From NCBI GenBank assembly GCA_041581135.1, contig JBFGCM010000045.1, positions 1 through 28,970 of the forward strand: DNA of 28,970 nucleotides. Direction: 5' to 3'. This document shows positions 1-7,955 of the stretch, piece after piece. The position numbers were made by a program, and so were the translations under genes. The notes beneath the pieces are model-generated. The model saw only the letters and a program-made list of their open reading frames with translations. It made no database searches and was not told the DNA's origin. Position 1 is the stretch's first letter; each line of letters opens with the position of its first letter. This stretch comes from JBFGCM01 sp041581135 (lineage in GTDB: Bacteria; Actinomycetota; Acidimicrobiia; Spongiisociales; UBA5794).

Positions 1-158
1 GGAATCGACACCATGACCCTGTTGGTGGGTGACTGAATCACCTCGAGCCGGACGCTCACCACGTGCCAACAGAAACCGGCATGGCAAGGGTGAGGGGGCC
101 CGCTCCGTGCACCACCGATCTCCTAGGCGACCCTCCAAGCCTTCTGGTCCTCGACGTG

Positions 159-527
159 TCAGCGATCGAACCCGGCTGCGTGGGCAGCGAACTCACCGCC
201 GAGTTGCATCTGCTCGGTCGCCTGTCGGAGCTCTTGGGGCACGTCGCCGAAGAAGAAGAAGGGTCCGGGTGTGGCGATGGAGATCAGCTGAGGGAAATGC
301 GAGGCTGCTGTCGTGCTGAGATGGAATCCCATCGCGGCGGCATCCCGGAATTCGTCGCGGACATACAGCGCGTTGTCCTCTTCCGACACGTAGATGTGGA
401 CCGCCTCCGCCCCCGGTTCGTTGGCCTCCATCGCTTTGGTGACCTCGGCGTAGATCGACGCAAGTTCCTCGAGCTTGCCCGGTTGTGCGGTCCACTTGTA
501 GACGACGGTGACGTGGTTCTTGTCCAT
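159..527 (-). CDS. ABM-fold (antibiotic biosynthesis monooxygenase-like) protein
   Basis: This 122-residue protein begins with a strand typical of the dimeric alpha-beta-barrel ABM/YgiN family (VTVVYKWTAQPGKLEELASI). It continues with the family's usual helix and the ALYVRDEFRDAAAMGFH segment. Members include quinol monooxygenases and many small proteins of unknown substrate, probably cytoplasmic. The ATG at 527 is supported by an AAGGAG ribosome site 8 nt upstream. It lies 109 nt downstream of, and on the same strand as, the epimerase-like gene at 637-1566, so the two may be co-transcribed. The last 20 or so residues extend beyond the minimal ABM domain. The fold assignment is fairly secure. 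The reaction is not identifiable, and a non-enzymatic or EthD-like role is possible. Confidence 0.7.
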   Translation of the reverse strand: MDKNHVTVVYKWTAQPGKLEELASIYAEVTKAMEANEPGAEAVHIYVSEEDNALYVRDEFRDAAAMGFHLSTTAASHFPQLISIATPGPFFFFGDVPQELRQATEQMQLGGEFAAHAAGFDR

Positions 528-636
528 GGTCTCGACTCCTTGGGTTGGGGCTCGTCGTTAGGCCATCCGGCGAAGTAACCGTTCGGTTGCTTGCCGAAAG
601 TAACTGAACGCAGTGTCCGGCCCAAACCCTGCCGGA

Positions 637-1566
637 TCAGCGTCCCCGATTCCGGTACCACTCGGCCGTCGCCGGGATGCCCTCGTCGAACGGCGTCGGG
701 TCGTCCCAGAAGTGCTCTGCGAACTTGGAGTGGTCGACCTGAAACGGTCGGTCCCACTGGTAGAGCATCTCTTTGGATTCCCGCACCGTTGGGTTGAAGA
801 GTCCGAGCACCGTCATCAACCAGCGAGGTGCGGCCTGGATCTTGGGCTCGACGCCCACACACTCGGCGAAGGCGGTGAGCAGTTGCCGCACCGTTTGATC
901 CGGCGCATTCGGAACATGCCAAGCCTGGCCAAGCGCCTGCTCGCCGGCGTCGGCGATGCTCACCATCGCTCGCCCCACATCGGGGACGTAGGTGAAGGAA
1001 TGCAACTGATCCGGGTCGCCGAACACTTGAGCGGGCTTGCCTTGGCTCAGCCGTCCAAAGGTCGGCTCACCCAGGGCCGCCAGCGTCACGCCGGGTCCGT
1101 AGAAGTCGCTCGCCCGCACCGCAGCGGTGCGCACCCGGCCTGCCGTGTGGGCCTCTTGCCACATGCGGGTGATCTTGGCCCGCACCGCCGGCTTCGAGCC
1201 GTAATCGGTGAGCGGCAGATCTTCGGTTCTGGGCGCGTCTACGGGGCCGTACATGTAGACGTTGTCCATGAAGATGAACGCCGCTCCTTCGCTCTCGGCG
1301 CCGCGCAGCATGCCCTCCATGAGCGGTGGCCAGAGCTCGGGCCAGTGCTCGTAGCCGGGCAGCCCGACACACCCGTACACGACGTCGGCGCCACCGCATG
1401 CCTCTTGGGCGGAGGCGGGGTCTGCGATGTCGGCGGCGACGGCCTCGGCTGTCTCCGGTACGCGCGCCCTGCCGGACCGCGTGACCACACGGACGGGCCG
1501 GCCTGCTGCGATGAGCTGATCGGTGACGGCTCGGCCAACCGGACCGGCTCCGATGACGACGTTCAC
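637..1566 (-). CDS. NAD(P)-dependent epimerase/dehydratase-family protein (extended SDR)
   Basis: This 309-residue protein opens directly with a Rossmann nucleotide-binding loop (VVIGAGPVG, residues 3-11). DNVYMYGP near residue 100 and RASDFYGPG near residue 150 follow, as in extended SDR/epimerase proteins. The active-site region reads YGSKPAVRAK rather than a clean YxxxK, so catalytic competence is uncertain. The C-terminal half (FTYVPDVGRAM, then WHVPNAPDQTVRQL) matches the substrate domain of NAD-dependent epimerases. The ATG at 1566 has a strong GGGAGGGG ribosome site. It is divergent from the SDR at 1832 across a 265-nt gap and lies upstream of the ABM gene. A soluble oxidoreductase is likely; the substrate is unknown. 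Confidence 0.8.
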   Translation of the reverse strand: MNVVIGAGPVGRAVTDQLIAAGRPVRVVTRSGRARVPETAEAVAADIADPASAQEACGGADVVYGCVGLPGYEHWPELWPPLMEGMLRGAESEGAAFIFMDNVYMYGPVDAPRTEDLPLTDYGSKPAVRAKITRMWQEAHTAGRVRTAAVRASDFYGPGVTLAALGEPTFGRLSQGKPAQVFGDPDQLHSFTYVPDVGRAMVSIADAGEQALGQAWHVPNAPDQTVRQLLTAFAECVGVEPKIQAAPRWLMTVLGLFNPTVRESKEMLYQWDRPFQVDHSKFAEHFWDDPTPFDEGIPATAEWYRNRGR

Positions 1567-1759
1567 TGGTTCACCCCTCCCGTGGCGACTGGCACGTAGT
1601 CAACACGAGAACCGACCCGCTCGCTGCGTGGCGATCGCCCGGCCCGACATCTCGAGCCGACCACGCAGGTGGTGCCGGGCTTGATCGGCGATCCAGACCT
1701 ATCCCGATGGGCGGGTCGTCGGTGGCTCGGGGGGAACGTCAGCGCCAACGAGTCTTGAA

Positions 1760-1787
1760 TTGCGGTTTGCAAGCCAAGGGCTATGGT
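1760..1787 (+). promoter_or_regulatory. Candidate promoter for the SDR at 1832
   Basis: TTGCGG (1760-1765) is followed after 16 nt by TATGGT (1782-1787). This is a reasonable match to a housekeeping -35/-10 pair, and would start transcription about 35-40 nt before the ATG at 1832. The divergent gene at 1566 has no equally good match in this gap. The call rests on pattern only. Confidence 0.4.
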
Positions 1788-1797
1788 GCGACCTCCC

Positions 1798-1825
1798 ACA
1801 AGCAAGGGCCCTCAACAAGCAAGGG
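1798..1825 (+). repeat. 11-nt direct repeat spanning a ribosome binding site
   Basis: ACAAGCAAGGG occurs at 1798-1808 and again at 1815-1825. The second copy supplies the AAGGG ribosome site for the ATG at 1832. The copies are offset by 17 nt, so the leader contains two near-identical purine-rich sites. Confidence 0.7.
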
Positions 1826-1831
1826 ATGGAC

Positions 1832-2818
1832 ATGAGCGAACGCGTTGTCGTGACAGGGATCACGGGATACATCGGACAGCACGTCGGAGCGGAACTCCTC
1901 AGGGAGGGGTACGAGGTCGTCGGGACGATCCGATCCCAATCGAAGGCGGACGCCACCAGGTCTGCGATCGGCAAGGTCGCCCCGGTGGACAAGTTGAGCT
2001 TCGTAGAGGCGGATCTCCTCTCCGACGATGGCTGGGACGAAGCGATGCAGGGGTGCACCTACGTCCTGCACGTCGCTTCTCCCTTCACGATCGGCGAACC
2101 AAAGGACGAGAACGAACTCATCGCCCCTGCGGTCGACGGCACCAAGCGAGTGATGGCCGCTGCCCAACGCGCCGGTGTGCAGCGCCTCGTCCTCACGTCG
2201 TCGGTGGTGGCGATGACCTCCGGCAAGGACAGCGGCCGCTACGGCCCGGACGCCTGGTCGGACACCGACGCCGGAATCAGCACCTACGCCAAGAGCAAGA
2301 CCCTCGCCGAGCAGGCAGCGTGGACGGCCGCCGAAAGCCACGAGATGGAGCTCACCGTCATCAACCCCGGCGGCGTGTTCGGGCCGTCCCTCGGTGCAGA
2401 GATAGACGGGCAGAGCATCACGATGATGTCCGACATGATCGCCGGGAAGATGCCGATGCTGCCCGACATCGCGCTCGGCATGGTCGACGTCCGAGACGTT
2501 GCCCGCCTGCACGTGAGAGCCTTGACCGCCGAAGGCGCAGCGGGGCAGCGGTTCATCGCTGCATGCGCCGAGCCGATCGAGTTCCGCACTGTGGCGAGGA
2601 TTCTCAAAGAGGCCGGCCACGACAAGGTGTCGACCCGCAAGGCGCCGACGTTCCTCCTGAAGCTCTTGGCTCTGTTCGACCGCGACGTCAAGGGAATGCT
2701 CCCGATGATCGGAAAGCGTGCGGCCTACGACAACAGCGCCACCATCGACGTGCTCGACTGGGAGCCGACACCTATGGAAACGTCTGTCAAGGACATGGCG
2801 GCGTCCATCACGATGTAG
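1832..2818 (+). CDS. Extended SDR, dihydroflavonol-4-reductase-like aldehyde/ketone reductase
   Basis: This 328-residue protein has the extended-SDR nucleotide motif TGITGYIG at its start. It also has the catalytic serine strand LTSSVVAM, the YAKSK active-site motif (YxxxK) and NPGGVFGPSL, as in the dihydroflavonol reductase/NADPH aldehyde reductase group. It probably reduces a small aldehyde or ketone with NADPH in the cytoplasm. I chose the ATG at 1832 because an AAGGG site sits 6 nt upstream and the Rossmann strand begins just after. The longer frame from 1760 adds 24 residues with no family resemblance and would overlap the promoter. An HxlR regulator follows 26 nt downstream in the same direction and may control it. 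The exact substrate cannot be read. Confidence 0.85.
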   Translation: MSERVVVTGITGYIGQHVGAELLREGYEVVGTIRSQSKADATRSAIGKVAPVDKLSFVEADLLSDDGWDEAMQGCTYVLHVASPFTIGEPKDENELIAPAVDGTKRVMAAAQRAGVQRLVLTSSVVAMTSGKDSGRYGPDAWSDTDAGISTYAKSKTLAEQAAWTAAESHEMELTVINPGGVFGPSLGAEIDGQSITMMSDMIAGKMPMLPDIALGMVDVRDVARLHVRALTAEGAAGQRFIAACAEPIEFRTVARILKEAGHDKVSTRKAPTFLLKLLALFDRDVKGMLPMIGKRAAYDNSATIDVLDWEPTPMETSVKDMAASITM

Positions 2819-2844
2819 CGATACCCGAGGAGGAGTGAGCGGCC

Positions 2845-3216
2845 GTGGAGCAGGCAGACACTGAACCTGTCGACATCGACTGGCGCTCGGTGTGCCCGAT
2901 CAGCTCCGCTCTCGACGTCCTCGGGGACAAATGGTCGCTGTTGATCATCCGGGATCTTCTGATGCACGGGACCCGCACCTATTCGGAGTTCCGTGAGTCC
3001 GAGGAAGGCATCGCCACCAATATCTTGGCGTCACGGCTCAAGCTCCTGTCGAGCCTCCAACTGATCGAGCGGACCAATCCAGACCGACCGGCTCGCGGCA
3101 ACGCATTCACGTTGACCGAACGCGGAGCCGCGCTCCGGCCGGCCCTGGAGGAATTCGGACGGTGGTCGCAGACGCATCTGAAGGACTTCCACTCCGACAT
3201 CGTGGAGATCGTGTAG
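2845..3216 (+). CDS. HxlR-family winged-helix transcriptional regulator
   Basis: This 123-residue protein carries the full HxlR signature. There is an N-terminal Cys at residue 17 (CPISSALDVLGDKWSLLIIRDLL), then a recognition-helix region (ILASRLKLLSSLQLIER) and a wing ending in FTLTERGAAL. Family members are small dimeric DNA-binding proteins that often respond to aldehydes, quinones or oxidants through the N-terminal Cys. They often regulate an adjacent oxidoreductase. Here the SDR at 1832-2818 is immediately upstream on the same strand with a 26-nt gap, which fits co-transcription and autoregulation. The start is a GTG at 2845 preceded by a GAGGAGGAG tract. The family call is secure; the target and ligand are inferred. 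Confidence 0.9.
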   Translation: MEQADTEPVDIDWRSVCPISSALDVLGDKWSLLIIRDLLMHGTRTYSEFRESEEGIATNILASRLKLLSSLQLIERTNPDRPARGNAFTLTERGAALRPALEEFGRWSQTHLKDFHSDIVEIV

Positions 3217-3315
3217 CCGGCCGCCGCCATATGCCGATTCGCGTACTTCGCTCGTTGCGGGAGGGTGAGCGTGACCACGATCCCTGGTGGGCGGGGCCGG
3301 TTGCACGAGGTTCGC

Positions 3316-3321
3316 TACGCT
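3316..3321 (+). promoter_or_regulatory. Leaderless-type -10 element for the DUF2855 gene
   Basis: TACGCT lies 7 nt before the GTG at 3329. No ribosome site is present there, which matches the TANNNT-to-start spacing of actinobacterial leaderless transcripts. No convincing -35 is visible. Confidence 0.45.
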
Positions 3322-3328
3322 GCCACTC

Positions 3329-4426
3329 GTGGTCCCGGTCCTCGAAGTCAACCGATCATCGCTGGATGAGATCCGACTGGTCGACGACACACCTGAGCCG
3401 CTGCGTGAGCAGGAGGTCAGACTGCGCGTCGACCGCTTCGCGATCACGGCCAACAACATCACTTATGCGGTGTTCGGTGACGTCCTCGCGTACTGGGAAT
3501 TCTTCCCCACCGATCCGCCTTGGGGGCGGGTTCCTGCGATGGGGTGGGCGGAGGTCATCGAGTCCAGAAACCCCGAAATCGAGGAGGGGTCGAGGTACTA
3601 CGGCTGGTACCCGATGGCCGCGGAGACGACGATCACTGCGACGCCGACAGCCGACGGGTTCCGAGACGACGGCGACCACCGCCGGCCGCACGCTCCGGTT
3701 TACCGGGCCTACGTCGACACCCGCCACGATGCCCTGTACGACGCGGCCACCGACGGTGAGGACCGACATGCTCTGTTGCGGGGGTTGTTCCTGACAGGAT
3801 TCCTCGCCGAGGAGTTCTTTGCCGATCCTGGCAGCGGAGTTGCCCCATACTTCGGCGCACAGCAGGTCATCGTGCTGTCGGCGTCGTCCAAGACCGCCAT
3901 CGGCTTTGCGCAACGGGCCAAGGACCGCGGAGCGGCTGCGGTGATCGGCGTCACGTCGGCGCGCAACGTCGCATTCGTCGCCAGCCTCGGCTACTACGAC
4001 AGGGTGCTGACCTACGACGACATCGACGATCTCGAGGGCGGCGTCGACTCGGTTTTGATCGACATGGCCGGCAACCCGGCCGTGTTGTCGGCGATCCACC
4101 ACCGTCTTGGCGACCGGCTCAGGTACTCGATGACGGTCGGCCGGAGCCACCACGACGCACCTACTCCCGCTGCCGAACCGATGCCAGGTCCCAAACCCGA
4201 GCTGTTCTTCGCGCCGACGGAAGTCGGCCGCCGCCGACAGGAATGGGGACGAGAGACCTTCGACCGTCGCGCCGCGGACGCCCTGGCGGGTTTCGTCGAG
4301 GGAAGCCGTTCATGGTTGACGGTGGAGCATCGCGCCGGCCCCGAGGCAACCGCCTCCGCATGGCTCGACGTGTACAACGGAGCCGTAGCGCCCGACGTCG
4401 GGCTCGTTGCGACGCTGCACGCCTGA
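3329..4426 (+). CDS. DUF2855-family protein (medium-chain dehydrogenase-like)
   Basis: This 365-residue protein resembles the DUF2855 family of uncharacterised proteins distantly related to zinc-free medium-chain alcohol dehydrogenases. Features are an N-terminal segment with FAITANNITYAVFGD, then GWAEVIESRNPEIEEGSRYYGWYPM. A Rossmann-like half follows (VIVLSASSKTAIGFAQRAK near residue 190, then DSVLIDMAGN). I chose the GTG at 3329 because conserved-looking sequence begins there and a -10 hexamer sits 7 nt upstream. The in-frame ATG at 3287 would add an unconvincing tail across the promoter. A hairpin follows 5 nt after the stop. Family function is unknown; a CoA- or coenzyme-dependent redox role is only a guess. 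Confidence 0.75.
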   Translation: MVPVLEVNRSSLDEIRLVDDTPEPLREQEVRLRVDRFAITANNITYAVFGDVLAYWEFFPTDPPWGRVPAMGWAEVIESRNPEIEEGSRYYGWYPMAAETTITATPTADGFRDDGDHRRPHAPVYRAYVDTRHDALYDAATDGEDRHALLRGLFLTGFLAEEFFADPGSGVAPYFGAQQVIVLSASSKTAIGFAQRAKDRGAAAVIGVTSARNVAFVASLGYYDRVLTYDDIDDLEGGVDSVLIDMAGNPAVLSAIHHRLGDRLRYSMTVGRSHHDAPTPAAEPMPGPKPELFFAPTEVGRRRQEWGRETFDRRAADALAGFVEGSRSWLTVEHRAGPEATASAWLDVYNGAVAPDVGLVATLHA

Positions 4427-4431
4427 GGCTG

Positions 4432-4457
4432 TGGCCCGAAGTCTGCCGGTCGGGCCA
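4432..4457 (+). terminator. Hairpin terminator after the DUF2855 gene
   Basis: TGGCCCGA (4432-4439) and TCGGGCCA (4450-4457) form a perfect 8-bp GC-rich stem with a 10-nt loop, starting 5 nt after the stop codon. There is no T-tract, which is common in high-GC actinobacteria. It lies between convergent genes and could act on either strand. Confidence 0.6.
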
Positions 4458-4636
4458 ATGGCTCTGCAGACATCCGAGCTCGTGTGCCACGCGACAGCGA
4501 GGAAGCGGCGTCTTGCCGCTGAAAGCGTGCAGGATGGCGTCGAAGCCATCGGCAACCGGTTGAGCCCGTCGCTCGGCTCGGTTCGGCGACACGACGTGAT
4601 CACGACCGCAGCCTCCCGTGCGACGGCCTGTTGACC

Positions 4637-5563
4637 TCAGCCCTGCTGGGCCTCCCACGCTTCCACGATCTCGCCCGCAGTTGCCGTCCAGACGCCTTCA
4701 CGGCTCGTGATCAGGGCGAGGATCTCTTCGAGAGCTCCTATGCGGTGAGGCTGACCGAGCATCCACGGGTGCATGGACAGGGCCAACATCCGCCCGCCTT
4801 CCGACTTCGACTCCGTCAAGAGCAGGTCGAGCGCGTCGGAGACCTGTGCCACGTACTCCGACACGCTGTGCAGAGAGCCGGCGAGGATGTGTGCATCTTC
4901 GAGCTCGGTAGACAGCGGCATCGATACGATCGGGCCGTTCGCCGTGAAGAACCGGTACGGCAATTCGTCGTTGACCCAGTCGCACATGTACCGCACACCA
5001 TGTGCCGTGAGCAGGTCGGGAGTGTGGCGACTCTGTGATTTGCCGGGGCTCAGCCAGCCAGCGATGTCCCGCCCGGTCGCCTCGCGGAGCACTTGGAACG
5101 ATCTGCGTACCAGCTCTTCCTCGACTTTGGGATCGAGATCGCCGTGATGCGGGTGGTTCATGGACCATCCGTGGCAGGTGATCTCGTCGTCTCTTTCTGC
5201 CAGGCGCTCTGCGAGATAGGGGTACCGCTGTGCGAGCCGCGCCGACACTGCGAACGTTGCTTTGACGCCGGCGGCGTCGAGCGCGTCGAAGAACCGGAAG
5301 ACCCCGACGCGATGACCGTACTCGCGCAAGCTGTAGTGGCGAAGGTCGGGGTAGACCGTCCTCATCCCGTAGGGAGGAGGGAAGGGATCGTTCGATTGAT
5401 CCAGCGGGTAGTACGGGAGGCTCACGTTCATCCAGACGGCCAAAGACGCGCCGCCGGGCCACGTGACGGGGCGGCGATCCTGCAGCATCTCCCACGGGTA
5501 TCGATCGTGGTCCATTCCATAGGTGCGATGGGGATACTCCAGGTACGAGCCGTCAAGCGTCAC
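4637..5563 (-). CDS. PuuE-like polysaccharide-deacetylase-fold hydrolase 1 (candidate cyclic imide/amide hydrolase)
   Basis: This 308-residue NodB-homology protein is closer to the PuuE allantoinase/cyclic-amide group than to chitin or peptidoglycan deacetylases. It has no signal peptide and the motifs are CHGWSMNHPHH, GWLSPGKSQS, CDWVNDELPY and SMHPWMLGQPHR. The usual TFDDG motif is absent from the N-terminal strand (WMNVSLPYYP). Such proteins hydrolyse ring C-N bonds in small cytoplasmic substrates. The GTG at 5563 is preferred because of an AGGGG site upstream and an 11-nt overlap with the preceding paralogue; the longer frame to 5740 lies inside that gene. It is the last gene of the operon. 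The fold is secure and the substrate is inferred from context. Confidence 0.85.
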   Translation of the reverse strand: MTLDGSYLEYPHRTYGMDHDRYPWEMLQDRRPVTWPGGASLAVWMNVSLPYYPLDQSNDPFPPPYGMRTVYPDLRHYSLREYGHRVGVFRFFDALDAAGVKATFAVSARLAQRYPYLAERLAERDDEITCHGWSMNHPHHGDLDPKVEEELVRRSFQVLREATGRDIAGWLSPGKSQSRHTPDLLTAHGVRYMCDWVNDELPYRFFTANGPIVSMPLSTELEDAHILAGSLHSVSEYVAQVSDALDLLLTESKSEGGRMLALSMHPWMLGQPHRIGALEEILALITSREGVWTATAGEIVEAWEAQQG

Positions 5564-6482
5564 GGCGCACCCCTGCTTGACGCGAGGCGATATCGGCGAC
5601 CGCCTCGTCCCAATGGTGATCCACATACCACTGCGCGATCTCTCGCCCGGTGGCCACCCACACACCGTCGTGGCCCGTGATGTAGTCGATGGCCTCCTCG
5701 AACGCGCCGAGCCGATGGGGCTGAGCGACCTGATATCCATGGACGGGTATGCACATCACGGTTCCCGACTCCTCGCCCTCCTGGTAGAGGCGGTCGAAGC
5801 TGCGCTTGATCATGTCCCCCCAGCGCCTCGGCTCGACCTTGCTGACCGCCACAGTTATCGAGTCGTTCAGCTCCAGGGAGTAGGGGATCGAGACGAATCT
5901 GCGACCTGAGCGCAGGGTGAGCGGCGTCGGTTGATCGTCGTGGAAGAGGTCACAGGTGTACAGCCCACCCTCTTCGGCGAAGAGGTCGACGGTCCGTTCG
6001 GTGTGGGTGAGGGACGGAGCCAGATAGCCGGCGCACTGCTGGCCCGTGTGCCGCTCGATCGTCGCCATCGCGTCTCGGATGATCTCCCGCTCCTGCTCCT
6101 CACTCATGCCGTACGAGTACCGGGTGTTGTAGATGCCGTGGCTGAAGAACTCCCAGTTGCGTTCCACGCCCATCTCGATCAGCTCGGGGTGTTGCTCACA
6201 GATAGCCACCGAGAGCGACACCGAAGCTCTGATGTCGTAGCGATCGAGGACCGCGGCGAGCCTTCGGTTGCCGACCCGGTTGCCGTAGTCGCGGTAGGAG
6301 TAGCCGGGTACGTCGGGCACCGGCCGCGGCCACGGAGTGCGATAGGGGTTCGGGGGCGGAGCGAGCTCGTAGAACTCGATGTTGGGGGCGACCCAGAAGG
6401 CGAGCTTCGCCCCGCCGGGCCATTCGATCTTCGGTCGGTGCTCGTACGGCCAGTAGTCGTAGAGTCCCGGGTCCTCCCTCAT
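5553..6482 (-). CDS. PuuE-like polysaccharide-deacetylase-fold hydrolase 2 (paralogue)
   Basis: This 309-residue protein has the same fold as its downstream neighbour but is clearly diverged. Its motifs are FFSHGIYNTRY, GYLAPSLTHT, CDLFHDDQPTPL and PVHGYQVAQPHR. Conserved His/Asp positions therefore line up with the neighbour, while the segments around them differ. No signal peptide is present, so a cytoplasmic ring amidohydrolase is more likely than a cell-wall enzyme. I chose the ATG at 6482, which has AGAAGGA upstream; the 52 residues before it in the open frame are low-complexity Arg/Ala. It follows the lyase gene by 82 nt. Two paralogues in one operon suggest two ring substrates or a heteromeric enzyme. 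Allantoinase itself is less likely because no other purine-degradation gene is nearby. Confidence 0.85.
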   Translation of the reverse strand: MREDPGLYDYWPYEHRPKIEWPGGAKLAFWVAPNIEFYELAPPPNPYRTPWPRPVPDVPGYSYRDYGNRVGNRRLAAVLDRYDIRASVSLSVAICEQHPELIEMGVERNWEFFSHGIYNTRYSYGMSEEQEREIIRDAMATIERHTGQQCAGYLAPSLTHTERTVDLFAEEGGLYTCDLFHDDQPTPLTLRSGRRFVSIPYSLELNDSITVAVSKVEPRRWGDMIKRSFDRLYQEGEESGTVMCIPVHGYQVAQPHRLGAFEEAIDYITGHDGVWVATGREIAQWYVDHHWDEAVADIASRQAGVRRDA

Positions 6483-6564
6483 CGACGTGTCCTTCTCCGA
6501 TCGGCTCGGCACATATTGGCGCGGCCAGAGCGGCCGCGCAGACGGTCGTGCTACCGCCGCTGCA

Positions 6565-7473
6565 TCACGACTCGCCGTCCCTCGCTTCGTACCATCGCGT
6601 AGTGCGCTCCGCCACGTCAGCCTCCCAGGCGTTGGCATCCGGAAGCCCCAGGATCTCGTTGACCGCGCCGAACGACTTCATACGGTCGAGATACCCCGCT
6701 GTGGTGCCGGCCGTCGCGAGTTCAGCAAGCACGTCCTCTGCAGCCTTCGTGGTGGCTCGCGTGATGGATCCGGGAGTGATCACAACCGAGAAGCCGAGCT
6801 CGCCCAGCTCGGCGGCAGGCACCAATGGCGTCTTACCGAACTCCACCATGTTCGCCACCAGCGGCCACTCACCGAGGTCCCTCCCGACGCGACCCAGTTC
6901 CTCCACCGTCTGCGGCGCCTCGACGAAGAGGATGTCGGCACCCGCCTCGCCGTAGAGCCTGGCTCGTCGCACTGCCTCATCGAGCCCGAGCGGTGCCCTG
7001 GCGTCGGTGCGTGCGATGATCAGAATCCCGTCGTCCGTGGAGCGAGCGTCGAGGGCGGCATCGATCCGCTGCAGCATCTGCTCCACCGGAACTACCTCTT
7101 TCCCCTCGAAGTGCCCGCACTTCTTCGGGAAGACCTGATCCTCCAGCTGGATGGCAGCGATCCCGGCGCGCTCGTAGGCGCGGATGGTGCGGGCGACGTT
7201 GTGGACCCCTCCGTAGCCGGTGTCACCATCCGCGATGACGGGGATGTCGACCACCTCGCACATGCGCTCCCCGATCATCACCATCTCGTTCATCGTGACC
7301 AGGCCGATGTCGGGCCGGCCCAGAAGTGAATTGGCGACTCCGGCACCTGACAGGTAGACCGCCGGGAAACCGGCTTCGGCGATCATCAGAGCGAAGAGTG
7401 GATTGAATGCACCGGGCGCCACGACAGGGCCCGCTGTCTGGATGAGGTCGCGGAGTCGGGCGGCGGGCGTCAT
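6565..7473 (-). CDS. Isocitrate lyase/PEP mutase-family lyase (2,3-dimethylmalate- or methylisocitrate-lyase-like)
   Basis: This 302-residue TIM barrel belongs to the short isocitrate-lyase/PEP-mutase superfamily. The Mg-binding GDTGYGG lies at residues 83-89 and the catalytic-loop motif KKCGH at 117-121. The Cys indicates a C-C lyase rather than PEP mutase. IIARTDAR and EAPQTVEEL complete the pattern. Known members cleave methylisocitrate, 2,3-dimethylmalate or oxaloacetate to a keto acid plus a carboxylate. The neighbours are an aconitase-family pair, not citrate synthase, which argues against a methylcitrate cycle. An (alkyl)malate substrate giving pyruvate is favoured. The ATG at 7473 overlaps the upstream stop as ATGA, so translational coupling is likely. 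The family is secure; the substrate is inferred. Confidence 0.87.
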   Translation of the reverse strand: MTPAARLRDLIQTAGPVVAPGAFNPLFALMIAEAGFPAVYLSGAGVANSLLGRPDIGLVTMNEMVMIGERMCEVVDIPVIADGDTGYGGVHNVARTIRAYERAGIAAIQLEDQVFPKKCGHFEGKEVVPVEQMLQRIDAALDARSTDDGILIIARTDARAPLGLDEAVRRARLYGEAGADILFVEAPQTVEELGRVGRDLGEWPLVANMVEFGKTPLVPAAELGELGFSVVITPGSITRATTKAAEDVLAELATAGTTAGYLDRMKSFGAVNEILGLPDANAWEADVAERTTRWYEARDGES

Positions 7474-7955
7474 CGTCGGAACTGCTCCTTCAGCATCGGC
7501 ACGAGGCCCCCGGCCTCGAGAATCGAGGCGATCTCCTCGGGGAGCCGCACGGCGTCGAAGGACTGGCCCGTGTCGAGGATCTCGACGCGGCCATTGTCGA
7601 CGTCCACCCGCACCCGCATCCCCTCCTCGATCTCGTCGGCTCGGGCACACTCCACGGGGGCGAGGCCGACGTTGATGCAGTTGCGAAAGAAGATCCGGGC
7701 GAAGGACTTGGCGACGATGGCGGCGATACCGGCGTCCTTGATGGCCCGCGGGGCGGATTCTCGGCTCGACCCGGTTCCGAAGTTGCTGCCTCCGACGATG
7801 ACGTCGCCCGGGGACACCTCGTCGGCGAATCCGGGCCGGATGCCGGCCATGACGTGCTCAGCTGCTTCATTCGCGGGGAGGATCAAGTACTTGCCTGGGA
7901 TGATCACATCGGTGTCGACATTGTCCCCGAACTTCCATGCGGTGCCCTCGATCAT
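7470..7955 (-). CDS. Aconitase-family small (swivel) subunit, LeuD/DmdB-like
   Basis: This 161-residue protein is the swivel domain of a two-subunit dehydratase. It has DNVDTDVIIPGKYL, the GSNFGTGSSRESAP loop that contacts substrate carboxylate, and FARIFFRNCINVGL. It would pair with the adjacent large subunit to make a complete hydro-lyase acting on isopropylmalate, homoaconitate, maleate, citraconate or dimethylmaleate-type acids. It overlaps the large-subunit stop by 4 nt (ATGA) and the next gene in the same way. Neither leucine-biosynthesis partner (leuA or leuB) is present and the operon is catabolic. I therefore treat it as a specialised hydratase rather than leuD. Confidence 0.88.
   Translation of the reverse strand: MIEGTAWKFGDNVDTDVIIPGKYLILPANEAAEHVMAGIRPGFADEVSPGDVIVGGSNFGTGSSRESAPRAIKDAGIAAIVAKSFARIFFRNCINVGLAPVECARADEIEEGMRVRVDVDNGRVEILDTGQSFDAVRLPEEIASILEAGGLVPMLKEQFRR

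Noticed and set aside
1..36. Possible end of an upstream plus-strand gene (frame ending GIDTMTLLVGD)
   Set aside because: Only 11 residues are visible before a stop, and another frame is equally open; too little to support a gene.
613..1599. Long plus-strand frame opposite the epimerase-like gene
   Set aside because: It is the antisense shadow of 637-1566, is rich in Arg, His and Gly, and has no family pattern.
1621..1675. Palindromes GCGATCGC and ACCAC-GCAG-GTGGT in the divergent gap at 1567-1831
   Set aside because: Short GC-rich palindromes are expected by chance in this composition; no link to a regulator can be shown.
5553..6482. Assigning the PuuE-like gene as allantoinase in purine degradation
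   Set aside because: No ureidoglycolate, allantoate or urate genes are nearby; the linked genes point to dicarboxylate chemistry.
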